Positions 45,536-55,374 of a stretch of DNA of 64,000 bases are shown one piece after another. The DNA comes from Riptortus pedestris. Taxonomy: Eukaryota > Arthropoda > Insecta > Hemiptera > Alydidae. Under the pieces are notes generated by a model. It was not told the DNA's origin. It made no database searches and saw only the letters and a list, made by a program, of their open reading frames with translations. Position numbers and translations under genes: made by a program. The DNA lies in contig CM032233.1 in the NCBI GenBank assembly GCA_019009955.1, positions 90,188,501-90,252,500 of the forward strand, in the 5' to 3' direction. Within the stretch, counting starts at the first letter, position 1, and every line of letters begins with the position of its first letter.

Positions 45536-45869
45536 AGGTACATGTCCGTCACGCAGGGGCTGCGTAAACTAAGCAGATTTCCCATGTGAAGTTTTACAAT
45601 AGAGAAATCTGCATACTGGTAACACAATACCACCGTGGTTAAATACAAACGGTAATGAGAATCTTTCAGTTAATTAAAATAAATTCCCAACTGAAATGTA
45701 AGAATAATTTATTTTAATAACTCAAATGAGGATATATATATAATTTTGAACGGACCTCATTTTCGTCATCTCCTGGGTAGAATCGATGGACATTTTAAGA
45801 AAATTTTGGAAAATCGCGTCATGAGTACGACCTCAATAACTGATTTCCCTTTAGGGAAATCTGCTAAAA
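44893..45869 (+). mobile_element. Compound HINE-A: one copy with a second left end embedded
   Basis: The first copy begins GTCCGTCACGCAGGGGCTGC at 44,893, lacks the GATTTCCC part of its left block, carries the same subfamily insert as the 24.5-kb copy, and reaches (TA)n at 45,478-45,532. A second left end then begins at about 45,545 (GTCCGTCACGCAGGGGCTGC, AAGCAGATTTCCCATGTG) and runs to about 45,727. From ATATATATAATTTTGAACGG the right part continues to GATTTCCCTTTAGGGAAATC and TGCTAAAA at 45,869. Either a truncated copy landed in the TA tract of the first, or template switching fused two copies. Confidence 0.75.
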
Positions 45870-45966
45870 CTGTAACCCAGGTAAAAAAAAACAAAGGCCG
45901 CCTTCCTTCACAGTTATAACCAGTCTCAGGTTGATCCCAATACCATCCATGTGAAGAGGGCACTGA

Positions 45967-46440
45967 TGGTGGAGCCTGTGCTCTGTCGCATAGAATAAAT
46001 AACTGGGAAGGAAGGAGGACTTAATTTACTTACCTGAGATACTAGATTCCTTCACCATCCAGCAAATATGAATAAAAAATGTAATTTTTTCAGTTAATAA
46101 TCGCAAAAGAGAAACAAAACTACAGTAAATTAAACTTCCAATTATAAAATTTTTCGATCCGTCTAAAAGAGATTTTTCGATATTGATATCCCCTTTGCAC
46201 CTCCTTGTCCGTTGACAACAATTTAGGTTTGAAATAAGACGCTTCCTGGTATTTTTTTTGGCTTTTAGCAATATTAGCAATTACTTAAGTATAATTTCTT
46301 TTATCGTTACAAAAACTCTATATTTAAGCTTTTCATTTAAAAATAAGACCTAGTTCGTTAACGGCTAATATCAGATAAGGAGGTTGGAGCGGGGGGGGGG
46401 GCGTGGGGGCGACAAAAATTCTCAACCATTTTTCTATAGG
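45967..46440 (-). mobile_element. HINE-A-like internal fragments
   Basis: Begins with the variant word GGTGGAGCCTGTGCTCTGTC shared with 40.9 kb. It then has a degraded ATTTTTCGATCCGTC stretch, and at 46,305-46,430 ATCGTTACAAAAACTC, GTTCGTTAACGGCTAATATC and a ten-G run. No ends are preserved. Confidence 0.45.
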
Positions 46441-46682
46441 AAGGTAGCACAGGTGTATGACAGGTAGTGTAATCTCCTGAAGAGTATTCAGAAGAAGTGA
46501 AATATCTAGAGATGATTAATAAATGTGTTGAAGAAGCAAAGTGAGTATACGAAATAACTTTCTTCCGATCTATTCGTATTTACATGAGAGTATGTAATGT
46601 TAACGCATCAGTTAGAAAAGGTTTCCTGTACTTTTGTTTTTAAGAATACTCATAAATACGCGTAGAGAGAATTTTCACGTTG

Positions 46683-46795
46683 GCTCATGCTAATTTTCGG
46701 TAGCTCTCGGTTTCCAGGCTGGTCTTCGCTGCTGCTGTTGTTGTGATGACCAGCCTGGAGAAGGCAACACAAGAGTTACCCAAAGTTAGCATGCC
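46683..46795. repeat. Imperfect hairpin, about 46-bp arms
   Basis: The left arm (46,683-46,727: CATGCTAATTTTCGGTAGC, CCAGGCTGGTCTTC) pairs with the right arm (46,745-46,795: GATGACCAGCCTGG, AAAGTTAGCATGCC) around a GCT/GTT-rich 17-nt loop. The arms hold mismatches and small bulges. It could be a small foldback insertion or a precursor-like structured RNA; the sequence cannot decide. Confidence 0.6.
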
Positions 46796-46883
46796 TAAGG
46801 GCACGAAGGACCGCTGGAGCAGAAAACGGAAAGAAACGTTTCCCAGCAAGGCAGTTTACGAAATCATAGAATTCGCAAAATGA
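46746..46883 (+). CDS. Short frame, unassigned
   Basis: An ATG frame of 45 codons (MTSLEKATQELPKVSMPKGT, then KDRWSRKRKETFPSKAVYEI and a short end) starts within the right arm of the hairpin. Basic and unlike the AT-rich chance frames nearby, but no known motif. Perhaps part of a repeat gene. Confidence 0.2.
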   Translation: MTSLEKATQELPKVSMPKGTKDRWSRKRKETFPSKAVYEIIEFAK

Positions 46884-47026
46884 ATTTTCTTATTCTCATT
46901 TTGTCCAAAAACATATATCGCAACAGTAGCTAAGTGTTTCTGATAACGTTCCGCTTGAAAGGAACGTCGACATACATGGCTCAATTAAGGGTTGGCCCAA
47001 CAAGAAGGAAGGAGAATACAGTCTAG

Positions 47027-47371
47027 GTGAAAACTCAGGAAGAGATGTATGCAGGGGATGAGGGGCGGGGAGAGATGTTTCTGCAGCCCACCCCCAAACT
47101 CCGTTGCTTGGTTACAGCCCAGTTACGCTGCGCCCTATCCATCTCCTCTACACGGCTTCCAGCATCAATCAGGAGCTCCACCACATCATCTCCAATGGCC
47201 TCCCCAATCTCCTATCTACATTCAAAATGGTGGACTCACAAGCTTAAATACAAGCTGTCCAAACAAGAAGGGGCTCAACATACACTCAACGACGACTCCC
47301 CACGACCAGAAGGAAGGCAAGGACCGGCAAGCACCACAAGACTACTGTACATACTCGAACTAAATACATAA
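47027..47371 (+). CDS. Coding-like GC-richer segment, unassigned
   Basis: Two overlapping plus frames stay open for over 300 bp, uncommon here. One reads PSYAAPYPSPLHGFQHQSGA, PPHHLQWPPQSPIYIQNGG and NTSCPNKKGLNIHSTTTPHD to a stop at about 47,363. It is rich in Pro, His and Gln, like a disordered region. TTGCTTGGTTACAG just upstream (about 47,104-47,117) resembles a splice acceptor. No domain recognised; both a host exon and a transposon ORF1-like region are possible. The second frame may simply be the shadow of the first. Confidence 0.25.
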   Translation: MKTQEEMYAGDEGRGEMFLQPTPKLRCLVTAQLRCALSISSTRLPASIRSSTTSSPMASPISYLHSKWWTHKLKYKLSKQEGAQHTLNDDSPRPEGRQGPASTTRLLYILELNT

Positions 47372-47435
47372 GAGGCGACACTTCTACGCGCAGACTTCTA
47401 TAAAATAACAACAGTAGCAACCTATCTTACTAACT

Positions 47436-48085
47436 CTTTCTAATTTTAGCGTATTCTCTGACTATCTTGCGATTTCTGCATTTCAGTTACAACTGTGACC
47501 CCACGCAGATCATCTTCAGCACATCTCCTGAAACAACCAGCGCCCGGCATCTCGTCAAGAAAATCAATTTAAAATGTTAATAAATAAAACACAGAAAAAG
47601 GCAATCCTAGCCCAACAATCCTTATCCTATCCTATCACAGCCCGTTAAACACGGTGTATATCCCGTGAATATGCGTGTGTACAAGAGGTACTTGTTTTTA
47701 ATTGGAATATTTACACGTTTTTCTGTAGCTTAGTTTTTTTTTCCATGGCCTTCATTTCAACATGATTTTTCTTTTCTTCATTCTTAGTTCAGGAGAAGAA
47801 AAAAAAGTGACTTTTCCTCTTTTAGCGTACTCTCCGACTATCTCTTGATTTACCCTGCCAGTCAGTTACGACTGCGACCCTTCAAAGATCATCTTCAGCA
47901 CGTCTCCTTAGCCAACCAGCAGTCTCACAAAACCCCCTGCAAATATACATAAAAAGGCCTTATGTGTACAAGAGGGACTTGTTTTTATTTTGCATGTTTT
48001 TCTTTAGCTTAGTTTTCTTTCACAAGCCTTTCATCTTTTCTGCATGACTTTTCTTTTGGCCTTCCTTCTTGTTCTTAGTTAATAG
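47436..48085 (+). repeat. Tandem duplication, two units of about 360 and 275 bp
   Basis: Unit 1 (47,436-47,794) and unit 2 (47,811-48,085) share TTTTAGCGTA(T/C)TCTC, CAGTTACAACTG/CAGTTACGACTG, AGATCATCTTCAGCAC, GTGTACAAGAGG and GCTTAGTTTTCTTT-like stretches, ending in TTCTTAGTT. Divergence is clear, so the event is old. Confidence 0.7.
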
Positions 48086-48162
48086 GGAGGGAGGTAGGTG
48101 GGAAGAGCGTCCTTGTGGGCTCAGCACTTATCACATCCATGCCATTCTCAAATCTGCCTCTA

Positions 48163-48227
48163 GAGGTCGTCATTACTGGCTGATCGTTGAGTACACCTGG
48201 CAAGCGCTTTCGGTGCGAGGGCAACAT
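48163..48227 (+). repeat. Segment matching the 12.0-kb hairpin locus
   Basis: CGTCATTACTGGCTGATCG then TTGAGTACA and CTGGCAAGCGCTTT match 12,005-12,030 and 12,280-12,292. The shared part reads RHYWLIVEY here and RRYWLIVEY at 12.0 kb; one of the two differences is synonymous. A dispersed repeat or a conserved peptide fragment is possible. Confidence 0.5.
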
Positions 48228-48390
48228 TTTCAAGACCTTCAAAAGTTGTACTGGATAGTTCCTCGAAAGCTCCTGTTTTCATATAACTCAAGTAGCAATT
48301 GGTTGGTTACCTTTAGTCTGGATAATTTCGTTTATCTCATGGCGTAGTTGTTTACATGTCCATATAGTTGAGCTGCCCCTACAGACATTA

Positions 48391-48450
48391 CATGCTGAAT
48401 TTCCTTTAAGGAATATACAATTAAGATCGCTCTCGTGACATAGATTCGCA
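48391..48450 (-). mobile_element. HINE-A right-end fragment, worn
   Basis: GCTGAATTTCCTTTAAGGAA then AAGATCGCTCTCGTGACATAG is a decayed HINE-A right end in minus orientation. Confidence 0.45.
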
Positions 48451-48489
48451 TTAATCTTGTGTTTTGATCCATTTATAATGGAATCATTG

Positions 48490-49015
48490 GAAAGCTAAAT
48501 AGAATGTCTTCCCTCCAATGCATCGGATCGAAAAAAAGTCATAGAACATAACTTATAGATCATTTTGATAAACAAAAATGGTTATATAATTATCTTTTGG
48601 AGGCTCAGGTTAGCCATGTGAGTTAAAGCGTTGGCGTTAATCTCACATGGTAAACCTAGAGTGGCGAGTTCGATTCTCGCCTGGGCAAATAGGAATTTAT
48701 TTAGTGACGGACTCATTAAATAAAATCCTTAGTCCCACCCTGACTAGAAAAGGGTGGTAACCTGTAGATAACCCGTCCCAATTAGCCATAGTAGCATAAA
48801 GTGGACGTTAATAAACAACTTAAAAAATAATTATCTTTTGAGGTTTAATAGGTACGGGGAAATGTACAATTTTTTATTTGCGCCCCTTCTAAATCCTCCC
48901 CCAATGTCTATTTTGATCAAACTTAAAACCACACTTAAACTGAACAAGAATCCTAAATATCAGATTTCAGTATTCTAAGGCAAGTCGCTTTTGAGTTATG
49001 AGAGATATGTACATG
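48490..49015 (-). mobile_element. Rep-B copy split by an SINE
   Basis: Minus-strand Rep-B parts at 48,490-48,599 (CCAATGCATCGGATCGAAAA) and 48,841-49,015 (AATCCTAAATATCAGATTTCAG, CTTTTGAGTTATGAGAGATA). Removing the SINE and one duplication restores a continuous element. Confidence 0.65.
48600..48826 (+). mobile_element. SINE-S, full length with 14-bp target duplication
   Basis: A tRNA-derived SINE. The head GGCTCAGGTTAGCCATGTG and TGAGTTAAAGCG is A-box-like. The B box is AGTTCGATTCT (48,668-48,678), followed by CCTGGGCAAATAGG, a body with GGGTGGTAACCTGTAGATAA, and a 3' part with CAATTAGCC and GTAGCATAAAGTGG. It ends in an A-rich tail. ATAATTATCTTTTG flanks it on both sides (48,586-48,599 and 48,827-48,840), proving target-primed insertion into Rep-B. 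Transcription would be from the internal Pol III promoter. Confidence 0.9.
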
Positions 49016-49829
49016 TGTACGTACGTGCATCTATATGTTCGAACATTCGTCTGAGCTACATCGACACCTTCAAATATGTTCTGCTATGCACTACTCTCCC
49101 AGACCAGCAACTCTCTCCTGTTTTCCTTTGTGAGAGCCACGACGGATTTAGTCATCGTTTGGAAGTCGTGAAAAATTATTTTCGAATTCACAGTTAACAG
49201 TATCTAAATAACTATGGTGCTGAATATATTTTATTTATAAAGAACTCCACTCCAAGTTAGTAAACAATTAAGCTTTTAAATTGTTGGTCATCATTCTAAA
49301 TAGTCTTCGCAAAAGAATTTTGTTCAACCTTCCTGGGAAACAACAGGAATTTTGTAGCCAAAGGTTGAGCGGCGAAATTAGTAGGTTTATAGGAAATCAA
49401 TAATATGGGTCAGGCTAAAATTACATCGGCAAAAAGAAGAGGAGCTAGAATGGAAGAGAAATTTAGGTCAGGTGATTTTGATTAGGAAGAAAACAAGCAG
49501 ATGGTCATTAACAAAACCCATATACCTTTCCTTTGCCTATTATTTTTTGTTGAAAAACAACTATAAAATATTATTTTGGGCCAAAAGTCGGAAATAAAAT
49601 GGGAATAATGGCGGCATGGAATTTGAATTTTCAAATGTGGCTACTAACGTTGTGCTCTCAATCTAGCTGTAAAAATTAGTTTAAGAAGAAATGAATATAT
49701 CACGAACGCCTCATTAGGATCTTAAATACCTAATTTACGTTTCGTGGTATATTTACTACCAGACAAAAATGTCTTACATTTAGAAGTAACATCAACATTG
49801 AACATATAAAAACCGTTGTTATGCACTAA
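49016..49829. other. AT-rich DNA without recognised features
   Basis: No recognised gene or shared repeat. Confidence 0.4.
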
Positions 49830-50230
49830 AGAGCGTACGTTTTACTTTAGCAAACTGAATATTTGGGTTCCTGCCGTTTTCTCCCTGCCAGTAACTTTTA
49901 GTAATATTGTCTTAAACGATTATTTGGCTTTAATTGACAGATGTTTTTAAGCAAATAAATGAACAAACTTTATTATTATTATTATTATTATTATTCATAA
50001 ATCATTCGGGGCTCCAAAAGACAGATATATATCATTTAATCTAACGTTAAATAAATCATCGCCTTCGTGCCTTTTCCTCCACATAAATTCACAGAGGTTA
50101 GAATCTAATAATTCACAATTTGTAACAGTTTCGATTTTATTTCTTCTTTTTGTAGAAGCCCACAGTGATTCTATCTTTTGAGTATGTACTCCAGTTATTG
50201 GGTTTACAAAAGTTTCACTATGATTTACAG

Positions 50231-50715
50231 CAGGCATGGGCTCCCTTTGGCATGTTACGGGCCAAAATTTAGTGTGCAAATACGTTCGCGGGCCGCTTTT
50301 GAAAGTAGTGTTCATAATTTCTATCGATAGATATCAGACATGAAATTATAAAGACAATGTAATTATAATACAATTTATTAAAATAACAAAATGAAATGAA
50401 AAAAAATAGGTGCAACATTATAATTAAATCGTAAAATTTGGAATTATTACAAACAACGAAAGTTTGGGAAACTTCGATGTTTGGATTAATCCCACTCATA
50501 CAAAGACGAAAAGAATTTTCCAAATTATCGTCAGTCAGTCTTGTACAATGTTTTCATTTATTAAGTTTCATCAATGAGAAGAACTGTTCGCATTTATAAG
50601 TACTGCCAAACGCACAAATCTCTCCTCATCTTCCTCATTTGGAGTAAGTAGTCTAATATTTTTGTTTAATTGGGTTTTTCAAAATGTTTCGCGGGCCGGG
50701 GGTTGCCCACATATG
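50231..50715 (-). mobile_element. hAT non-autonomous derivative, 485 bp
   Basis: Ends CAGGCATGGGC and, on the other strand, CATATGTGGGC; flanking 8-bp duplication ATTTACAG at 50,223-50,230 and 50,716-50,723. Internally the minus strand keeps the last part of a hAT transposase: YKCEQFFSLMKLNK, then TRLTDDNLENSFRLCMSGI, the C-terminal dimerisation region. GCGGGCCG words lie just inside both ends. A deletion derivative of an autonomous element. Confidence 0.88.
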
Positions 50716-50820
50716 ATTTACAGTAACAGTAATTATATACCAGGAATATCCTTAATCTTCGAATATGCCTTTCATAGATCTAAAATGATGATGGTGCCAG
50801 GTTGAATAGATTCCTTAAAG

Positions 50821-53068
50821 CAGGGGTGAACAACCTTTTTAATCAATGGGCCAATTTAAATTTTAAAATTTTTTGGCGGGCCGCACATAAAGAAACACTT
50901 ATTAATAATTTAGAAAACTTTAATTATTAAAACATTAGAATAGAATAATATAAAAATTAAAAAAAGTAAAGATTTCACGTACAAATTTTAATGCAAAATA
51001 AAAAAAACAATAAAATAACAGAAAAAAGAATTTACTTGAAATTTTTAATCAGACATATGGCACTGTTTTTTGGTACAAGCTAATCAATATCAGCCAGAAT
51101 TGATGAAGTAGCTACCTACACGTATGCAGTTTTCTAATCGCGCATCAATCAGTCTTGAACGGTAGTCATTTTTTATTAATATCATGGTCAAAAATAATTG
51201 TTCCTTACTTCCGAACAGAGAAATCATTTGCTTTGCATTTTTCGTCAAAAGTGGAAATTTCTCAGTGCTCACATACGATTTATAAAAATATTTTCATGGA
51301 ATGTCTATATATTGTGCGTATTTTTAAGAAGTAGTAACGTTTTCTTTTTCTAAATGTGGAAAGTGAGACACATTATTCTGCAAAAAATGCTGTTTCCACA
51401 ATTTTAATTTGCTCTCAAAGCCCTGAATTTTATCATGCAAATTGTAAATAAACTGTTCTTTGCCTTGAAGTTTCACGTTAAGATCATTGAGATGCTGAGT
51501 AGAGCCGATAAGAAACCCAAGATCGCACATTCATTCTTTATTACCAAAATGAGGAAAGGCATATCCAAGAACAATTGCATTTCGCTTTGTAAGTCGTATA
51601 CTCTTTTTAGCATTGCACCTCTACTAAGCCAACGTACTTCGGTATTGAAAACCACGTCGCCATATTCAGTTTCTAAATCTTTCAGGAATTCTTTAAATTC
51701 ACGGTGATTTAACGTGCGTGACTTTATAAAACTGATTAGTTTAATTATTGGTACTGTTGGCAAACTCAATCTTTTCGCAAACAAATTTTCCTGGAGACTT
51801 ATGCAGTGGTTAACGAATGTTTACCTTCTTGTGGCCTTCTTAATGTCTTGAAATAGCGTTCCTGATCCTTCTATAACAATACTTGACATTGCTCGTGCTC
51901 CATCTGTCGATATATTGAAAAGTTTTCCAAAAAAGACTTTAGTTCATCGAACCTGTCTTTGCCGGTTGTAGCCCCTTGCATTGGAATCAGTGAACACAAT
52001 TCTTCGGTAATATTAAATTTGGTGTCAATAACACGTAACAATACAGCCAATTGTGCTGTATCAGTAATATCGCAACTCTCATCAAGTGCCAAAGGACAGT
52101 ATTCGAATTTTGCAATGCGTTCACGAAGCGTTGTTGCTATGTTCTCGGACAAGTCTTCAATTCTCCTTGCAACGGTGAATCTTGATAAACTAATGCTTGA
52201 AATAATATTTATTTTATCAGAAAATGCTATTTCTGCAACAGCAGTCAGACATTCTTTTATCATCTCTCTATCCACAAAGGGTTTCATTTTTTTTTTTGCC
52301 AGTATTTGACTGACAATAAAACTAGCCTTAACTGCATAACAGTTTGATGAATTAGTTTGATTTTTAAAAATAATCTGTTGTTTTCCCAAGTTGTTCTCCA
52401 TTTTATTAAACTTGAACTATCCGGAGTTGTCCGGTTAAGTTTTTATATTGTTGTTCATGTTTTGTATTGCCTTTGTATGTTATATTCTTTTAATGCCGAC
52501 ACAGTCTCTGAGCATATTAAGCATACAGCTTTATCTTTGAGGAAAGTGAAAAAATAATCAAATTTCCACATTTCTTGGTAATGCCTGTGCTCATGCAACC
52601 TTCCGGTTTTTCATTTGCTTTTCCGACATGATATTATGGATTAAAAATTTGAAAGTTCAACCAATTTGTAGGAAACATTAATTTTGAATAAAAAAACTCT
52701 AATATTACCTTTTTGACATTAATATTGCACTCACGCCTTTCAAGAAACACAAGAATTTCTAATATTGCTAGTTAACAGCTCTGATTCTCTACCAGACTGA
52801 TTGTGTCTGACAGAAGCAAACAAAAACAAGCGCACAGACGCGGTGCATTCGTATTGAAGTTTTGAACAAGTCGTCGACAAGTAAATAACTCATGACAATA
52901 AATTGTTTCGGTTTATTATGTACTACCATTAAATTATAATTAATTTTGTATAATATATTGATGGGATAAAGTCGATAAAATAAATTCAATTTTAGAAATG
53001 CTTGGCGGGCCGCATAAATATGTTGAAAGGGCGCAAGCGGCCCGCAGGGCACGTGTTGGTCATTCCTG
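50821..53068 (-). mobile_element. hAT element with degenerate transposase, 2,248 bp
   Basis: Ends CAGGGGTGAACAACC and, on the other strand, CAGGAATGACCAACACG; perfect 8-bp duplication CCTTAAAG at 50,813-50,820 and 53,069-53,076. GCGGGCCGC and GCGGCCCGC words sit inside each end, likely transposase binding sites. It carries one transposase gene on the minus strand. Same superfamily branch as the neighbouring 485-bp element. Confidence 0.92.
51090..52629 (-). pseudogene. hAT transposase, GTF2IRD2/ZBED-like, frameshifted
   Basis: ATG at 52,629 (MSEKQMKNRK), then in another frame FFTFLKDKAVCLICSETVSA and LKEYNIQRQY, a BED-type zinc finger. A long open part (52,401-51,871) has ENNLGKQQIIFKNQTNSSNC, ASFIVSQILAKKKMKPFVD, CPLALDESCDITDTAQLAVL (first catalytic D) and IPMQGATTGKDRFDE. 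Then 51,784-51,473 has FLKDLETEYGDVVFNTEVRW and LSRGAMLKRVYDLQ (the second RW block). The C-terminal dimerisation region is at 51,272-51,090 (RSRLIDARLENCIRV). Four frame breaks mean no active enzyme. This transposase type has been domesticated in vertebrates, but nothing here suggests that. Confidence 0.85.
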
Positions 53069-54010
53069 CCTTAAAGCATTGTAATAATGTTTCAATATTT
53101 CTGTTTTGCACTCCATAAATAAAGCATTCGCTTGTTTCTCTGCATATGCCTCCGAATGCTCGCTGCTGTGGGTACATTTTACGTACATTGTATTTTCTTT
53201 TGGTGAAATATGACTCATCAATTTCCACTGCCATTCCAGTACCTCCGATTGTTATTGGGTTTTGTATTAAAGAGTGAGCTCAAACCTCTCCTAAATAATT
53301 TTCCTACGATCGTGGTTTCTGGTAACGTACTGAGTTCATCTCAACAGAATGAAGTTGTTGTATATTTTTTTGTCCTAGTATGTAAATAAACCCGTATTCA
53401 ATTGATATTTTGTATTTTGGAACCACGTACGTTCTCGCATTCCAAATTCCGAACTACAGCTTCTTTTATAACTACGCCATCTGAATGATTTCTTTTTTCT
53501 TTTTACAAGTTTCATTTTACGGTTGGATTTACAAGTACGTTCTTTATGAATTATTACTTTTTTCTTGTAACACGGAAATGGTTTAATTTTTGTCTTGTAA
53601 TTGTTTATACAACTTAAACAAAGCCAAGACAATATCAAGAATTTTCAACTAGTAGGTTATTTTGACAACACGAGAATAAATAATATGACAAACATGTGTT
53701 ATTCTAAGTATCTAATATTACTAAAAGTAACTGGCAGGGACAAAACGAACAAGACCCCAATATTTAAACGTTTCATGTAAAAATGAAGATCAAGTTCGTT
53801 AATTGATGAAATCGTAGTAGGAGTCGTGGTGACTTAGAGGAGACGAATCAAAATATCTCCGTTATAATATGAGACGGATCGAAAAATAGCATTGATGATA
53901 AAGTAATCTCCAGTACTTATCTTTCTATACTTTTTTCCCTAATCGAATACTAACGGAGGAATTTATATTTTTACGCTTTCAGCCATCATTTATATCCTAC
54001 TTCCACTCGT

Positions 54011-54603
54011 GTAATTTTAATTTAAAGCTAACATCACCATATATCTAATATCGAACTTAAATTTGATGACTTGTTTACATTAGTCTTAATGCTAAGAGAG
54101 AATAGACTAAAATATCAGAAGAAATAATCTATGCGTCATTCCAAGTCGTGAAAAATCTCCATAGTTCACGTAAGGAACTGTAAGATGGTTGATGTGTGTC
54201 AGAATTACGGTGAAAATCATCATAAAATAAAATTATGATTTTCAGCAAGAAGCTTAAAAAATAGTTATGATTTTTTGGGGGTGGAGGGGGCGAACAAATT
54301 GCGAATACGGCTTGATTTTGGCTAAATAAGACAGAAGTTATTATTATTATTTTACATTATAAATAAATAAAAAAAAAACATTTTCCAAGGTGAGAATATG
54401 ATTTTACTCATAACAATGATCATACTCATAATCACAATATTCCCTCCCAATGCGATTTTATTCTAAATCATATTAATGATGGTACAAATAGGACCATTTC
54501 TGCGTCAAACTAATGCTTCTTTAAGTTAATTTATAGCAAAAATGATTAAATATATTTCGAGTGAACATGAAATAGGAATGAGCTGAAATTTGGAGATAAC
54601 ATT
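54011..54603. other. AT-rich DNA without recognised features
   Basis: No recognised gene or shared repeat. Confidence 0.4.
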
Positions 54604-54694
54604 TTAGCATTTCCTAAAGGGAAATCAGCTATTGATGTTGTACTCATCACGTGATTTTCTAAGAATTTAAACAAATGTTCATCGAATCTACCAA

Positions 54695-54752
<58 letters not shown>
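54604..54752 (-). mobile_element. HINE-A right half ending in (TA)n
   Basis: TTTAGCATTTCCTAAAGGG (a shortened palindrome), AATCAGCTATTGATG, TCATCACGTGATTTTC, then (TA)n at 54,698-54,752. The left half is replaced by Pal-P sequence. Confidence 0.7.
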
Positions 54753-54754
<2 letters not shown>

Positions 54755-55300
54755 GTATATAATTTTATACATGTTTTCGATTATAGATGGTGTCGTGGTT
54801 TTTTGTTGAGGTTTGTGGTCAATGTTGATGAAAGAAGTTTTAGTCTATGTCAATATATCGAGAATTTTATTTTCTCTTCTTTATACATATATTGCACATT
54901 GCTATTTAACTACAGTGTAACAAAGTGGTGTTTATGTTGTTTGTACTTACCGAGACAAGAATTACTTAACTACTAAGGTTCATTTGATATTACACTTGTT
55001 GGTTACATTATTATTATTTATTAACGTCCACTTTTTGCAACTTAGGCTAATTGGGACGGGTTATCTACAGGTTGCCACCCTTTTCTAGCCAGGGTGGGAT
55101 TTTAGGATGTTATTTAATGAATTTCGTCACTAAATAATTTCCTTTGCCCAGGCGAGAATCGAACTCACCACTCTAAGTTTACCATGCGAGATAAAGGTCA
55201 ACGCTTTAACGCACATGGCTAACCTGAGCCCCTTGTTGGTTACATAAAGAACACTTGTTGCAACCATCCTTAAGGTTTACATTTAGCATGGTCACAGCTT
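54753..55300. mobile_element. Pal-P half element with an SINE insertion
   Basis: Left arm only: ACATGTTTTCGATTATAGATG, GGTCAATGTTGATGAAAG, then the core TATATTGCACATTGC and GTAACAAAGTGGTGTTTATG. The right arm is missing. The SINE at 55,009-55,231 lies beyond the recognisable core. Confidence 0.6.
55009..55231 (-). mobile_element. SINE-S, full length with 14-bp target duplication
   Basis: Minus-strand copy. The head GGGGCTCAGGTTAGCCATGT and B box AGTTCGATTCT (55,155-55,165, complement) lead to a body with CCACCCTGGCTAGAAAAGG and a 3' part with GTCCCAATTAGCC. CTTGTTGGTTACAT occurs at 54,995-55,008 and 55,232-55,245 as a perfect target duplication. Confidence 0.9.
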
Positions 55301-55374
55301 TATGTGTTTGTATATTAGTTAAGTTGTAGGTATAGTTTATTATCTTTTGTTGATTAAACTATATTATGACTATT

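Larger units (their letters stand above)
49999..53640 (-). pseudogene. Merlin (IS1016-like) transposase, interrupted twice and frameshifted
   Basis: N-terminal part 53,640-53,375 (KMKLVKRKKKSFRWRSYKRS, RTWFQNTKYQLNTG). The DDE domain starts at 53,234 with MAVEIDESYFTKRKYN (first catalytic D), RAFGGICRETSECFIYG and ETLLQCF. After the first hAT, 50,812-50,724 gives IILDL-stop-KAY (second D, with a stop in place of the usual W). After the second hAT, 50,230-49,999 gives VNHSETFVNPITGVHTQKIE and SLW (catalytic E), then NLCEFMWRKRH. All three catalytic residues can be traced, but stops, frameshifts and two insertions abolish function. The protein cuts and pastes its own element. Confidence 0.85.
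49865..53758 (-). mobile_element. Merlin DNA transposon carrying two hAT insertions
   Basis: Inverted ends of about 46 bp: left GGGTTCCTGCCGTTTTCTCC..CTGCCAGTAACTTTTAGTAA, right (complement) GGGGTCTTGTTCGTTTTGTC..CTGCCAGTTACTTTTAGTAA. AATATTT flanks both ends (7 bp visible; Merlin usually gives 8-9). Removing the two hAT elements and one target copy of each leaves about 1,145 bp, a normal Merlin size, with one transposase on the minus strand. Confidence 0.85.
49830..54010 (-). mobile_element. HINE-A remnant that hosts the Merlin nest
   Basis: Left part (TTTAGCAAACTGAATATTT, to 49,864) and right part (from 53,759: AATATTTAAACGTTTCATG, AGATCAAGTTCGTTAATTG, ATATCTCCGTTATAATATG) join across the Merlin insertion into the usual HINE-A order CCAAACTCGATATTTAAACG. 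Ends of the HINE-A copy itself are not preserved. Confidence 0.65.

Noticed and set aside
48600..48690. tRNA-like sequence with A and B boxes
   Set aside because: It belongs to a SINE with a body, A-rich tail and target duplication, and the same sequence recurs elsewhere; not a tRNA gene.
53000..53640. IS1016/ISXO2-like transposase as a sign of bacterial contamination
   Set aside because: Merlin elements are the eukaryotic relatives, and this one is embedded in a eukaryotic repeat and interrupted by hAT elements.
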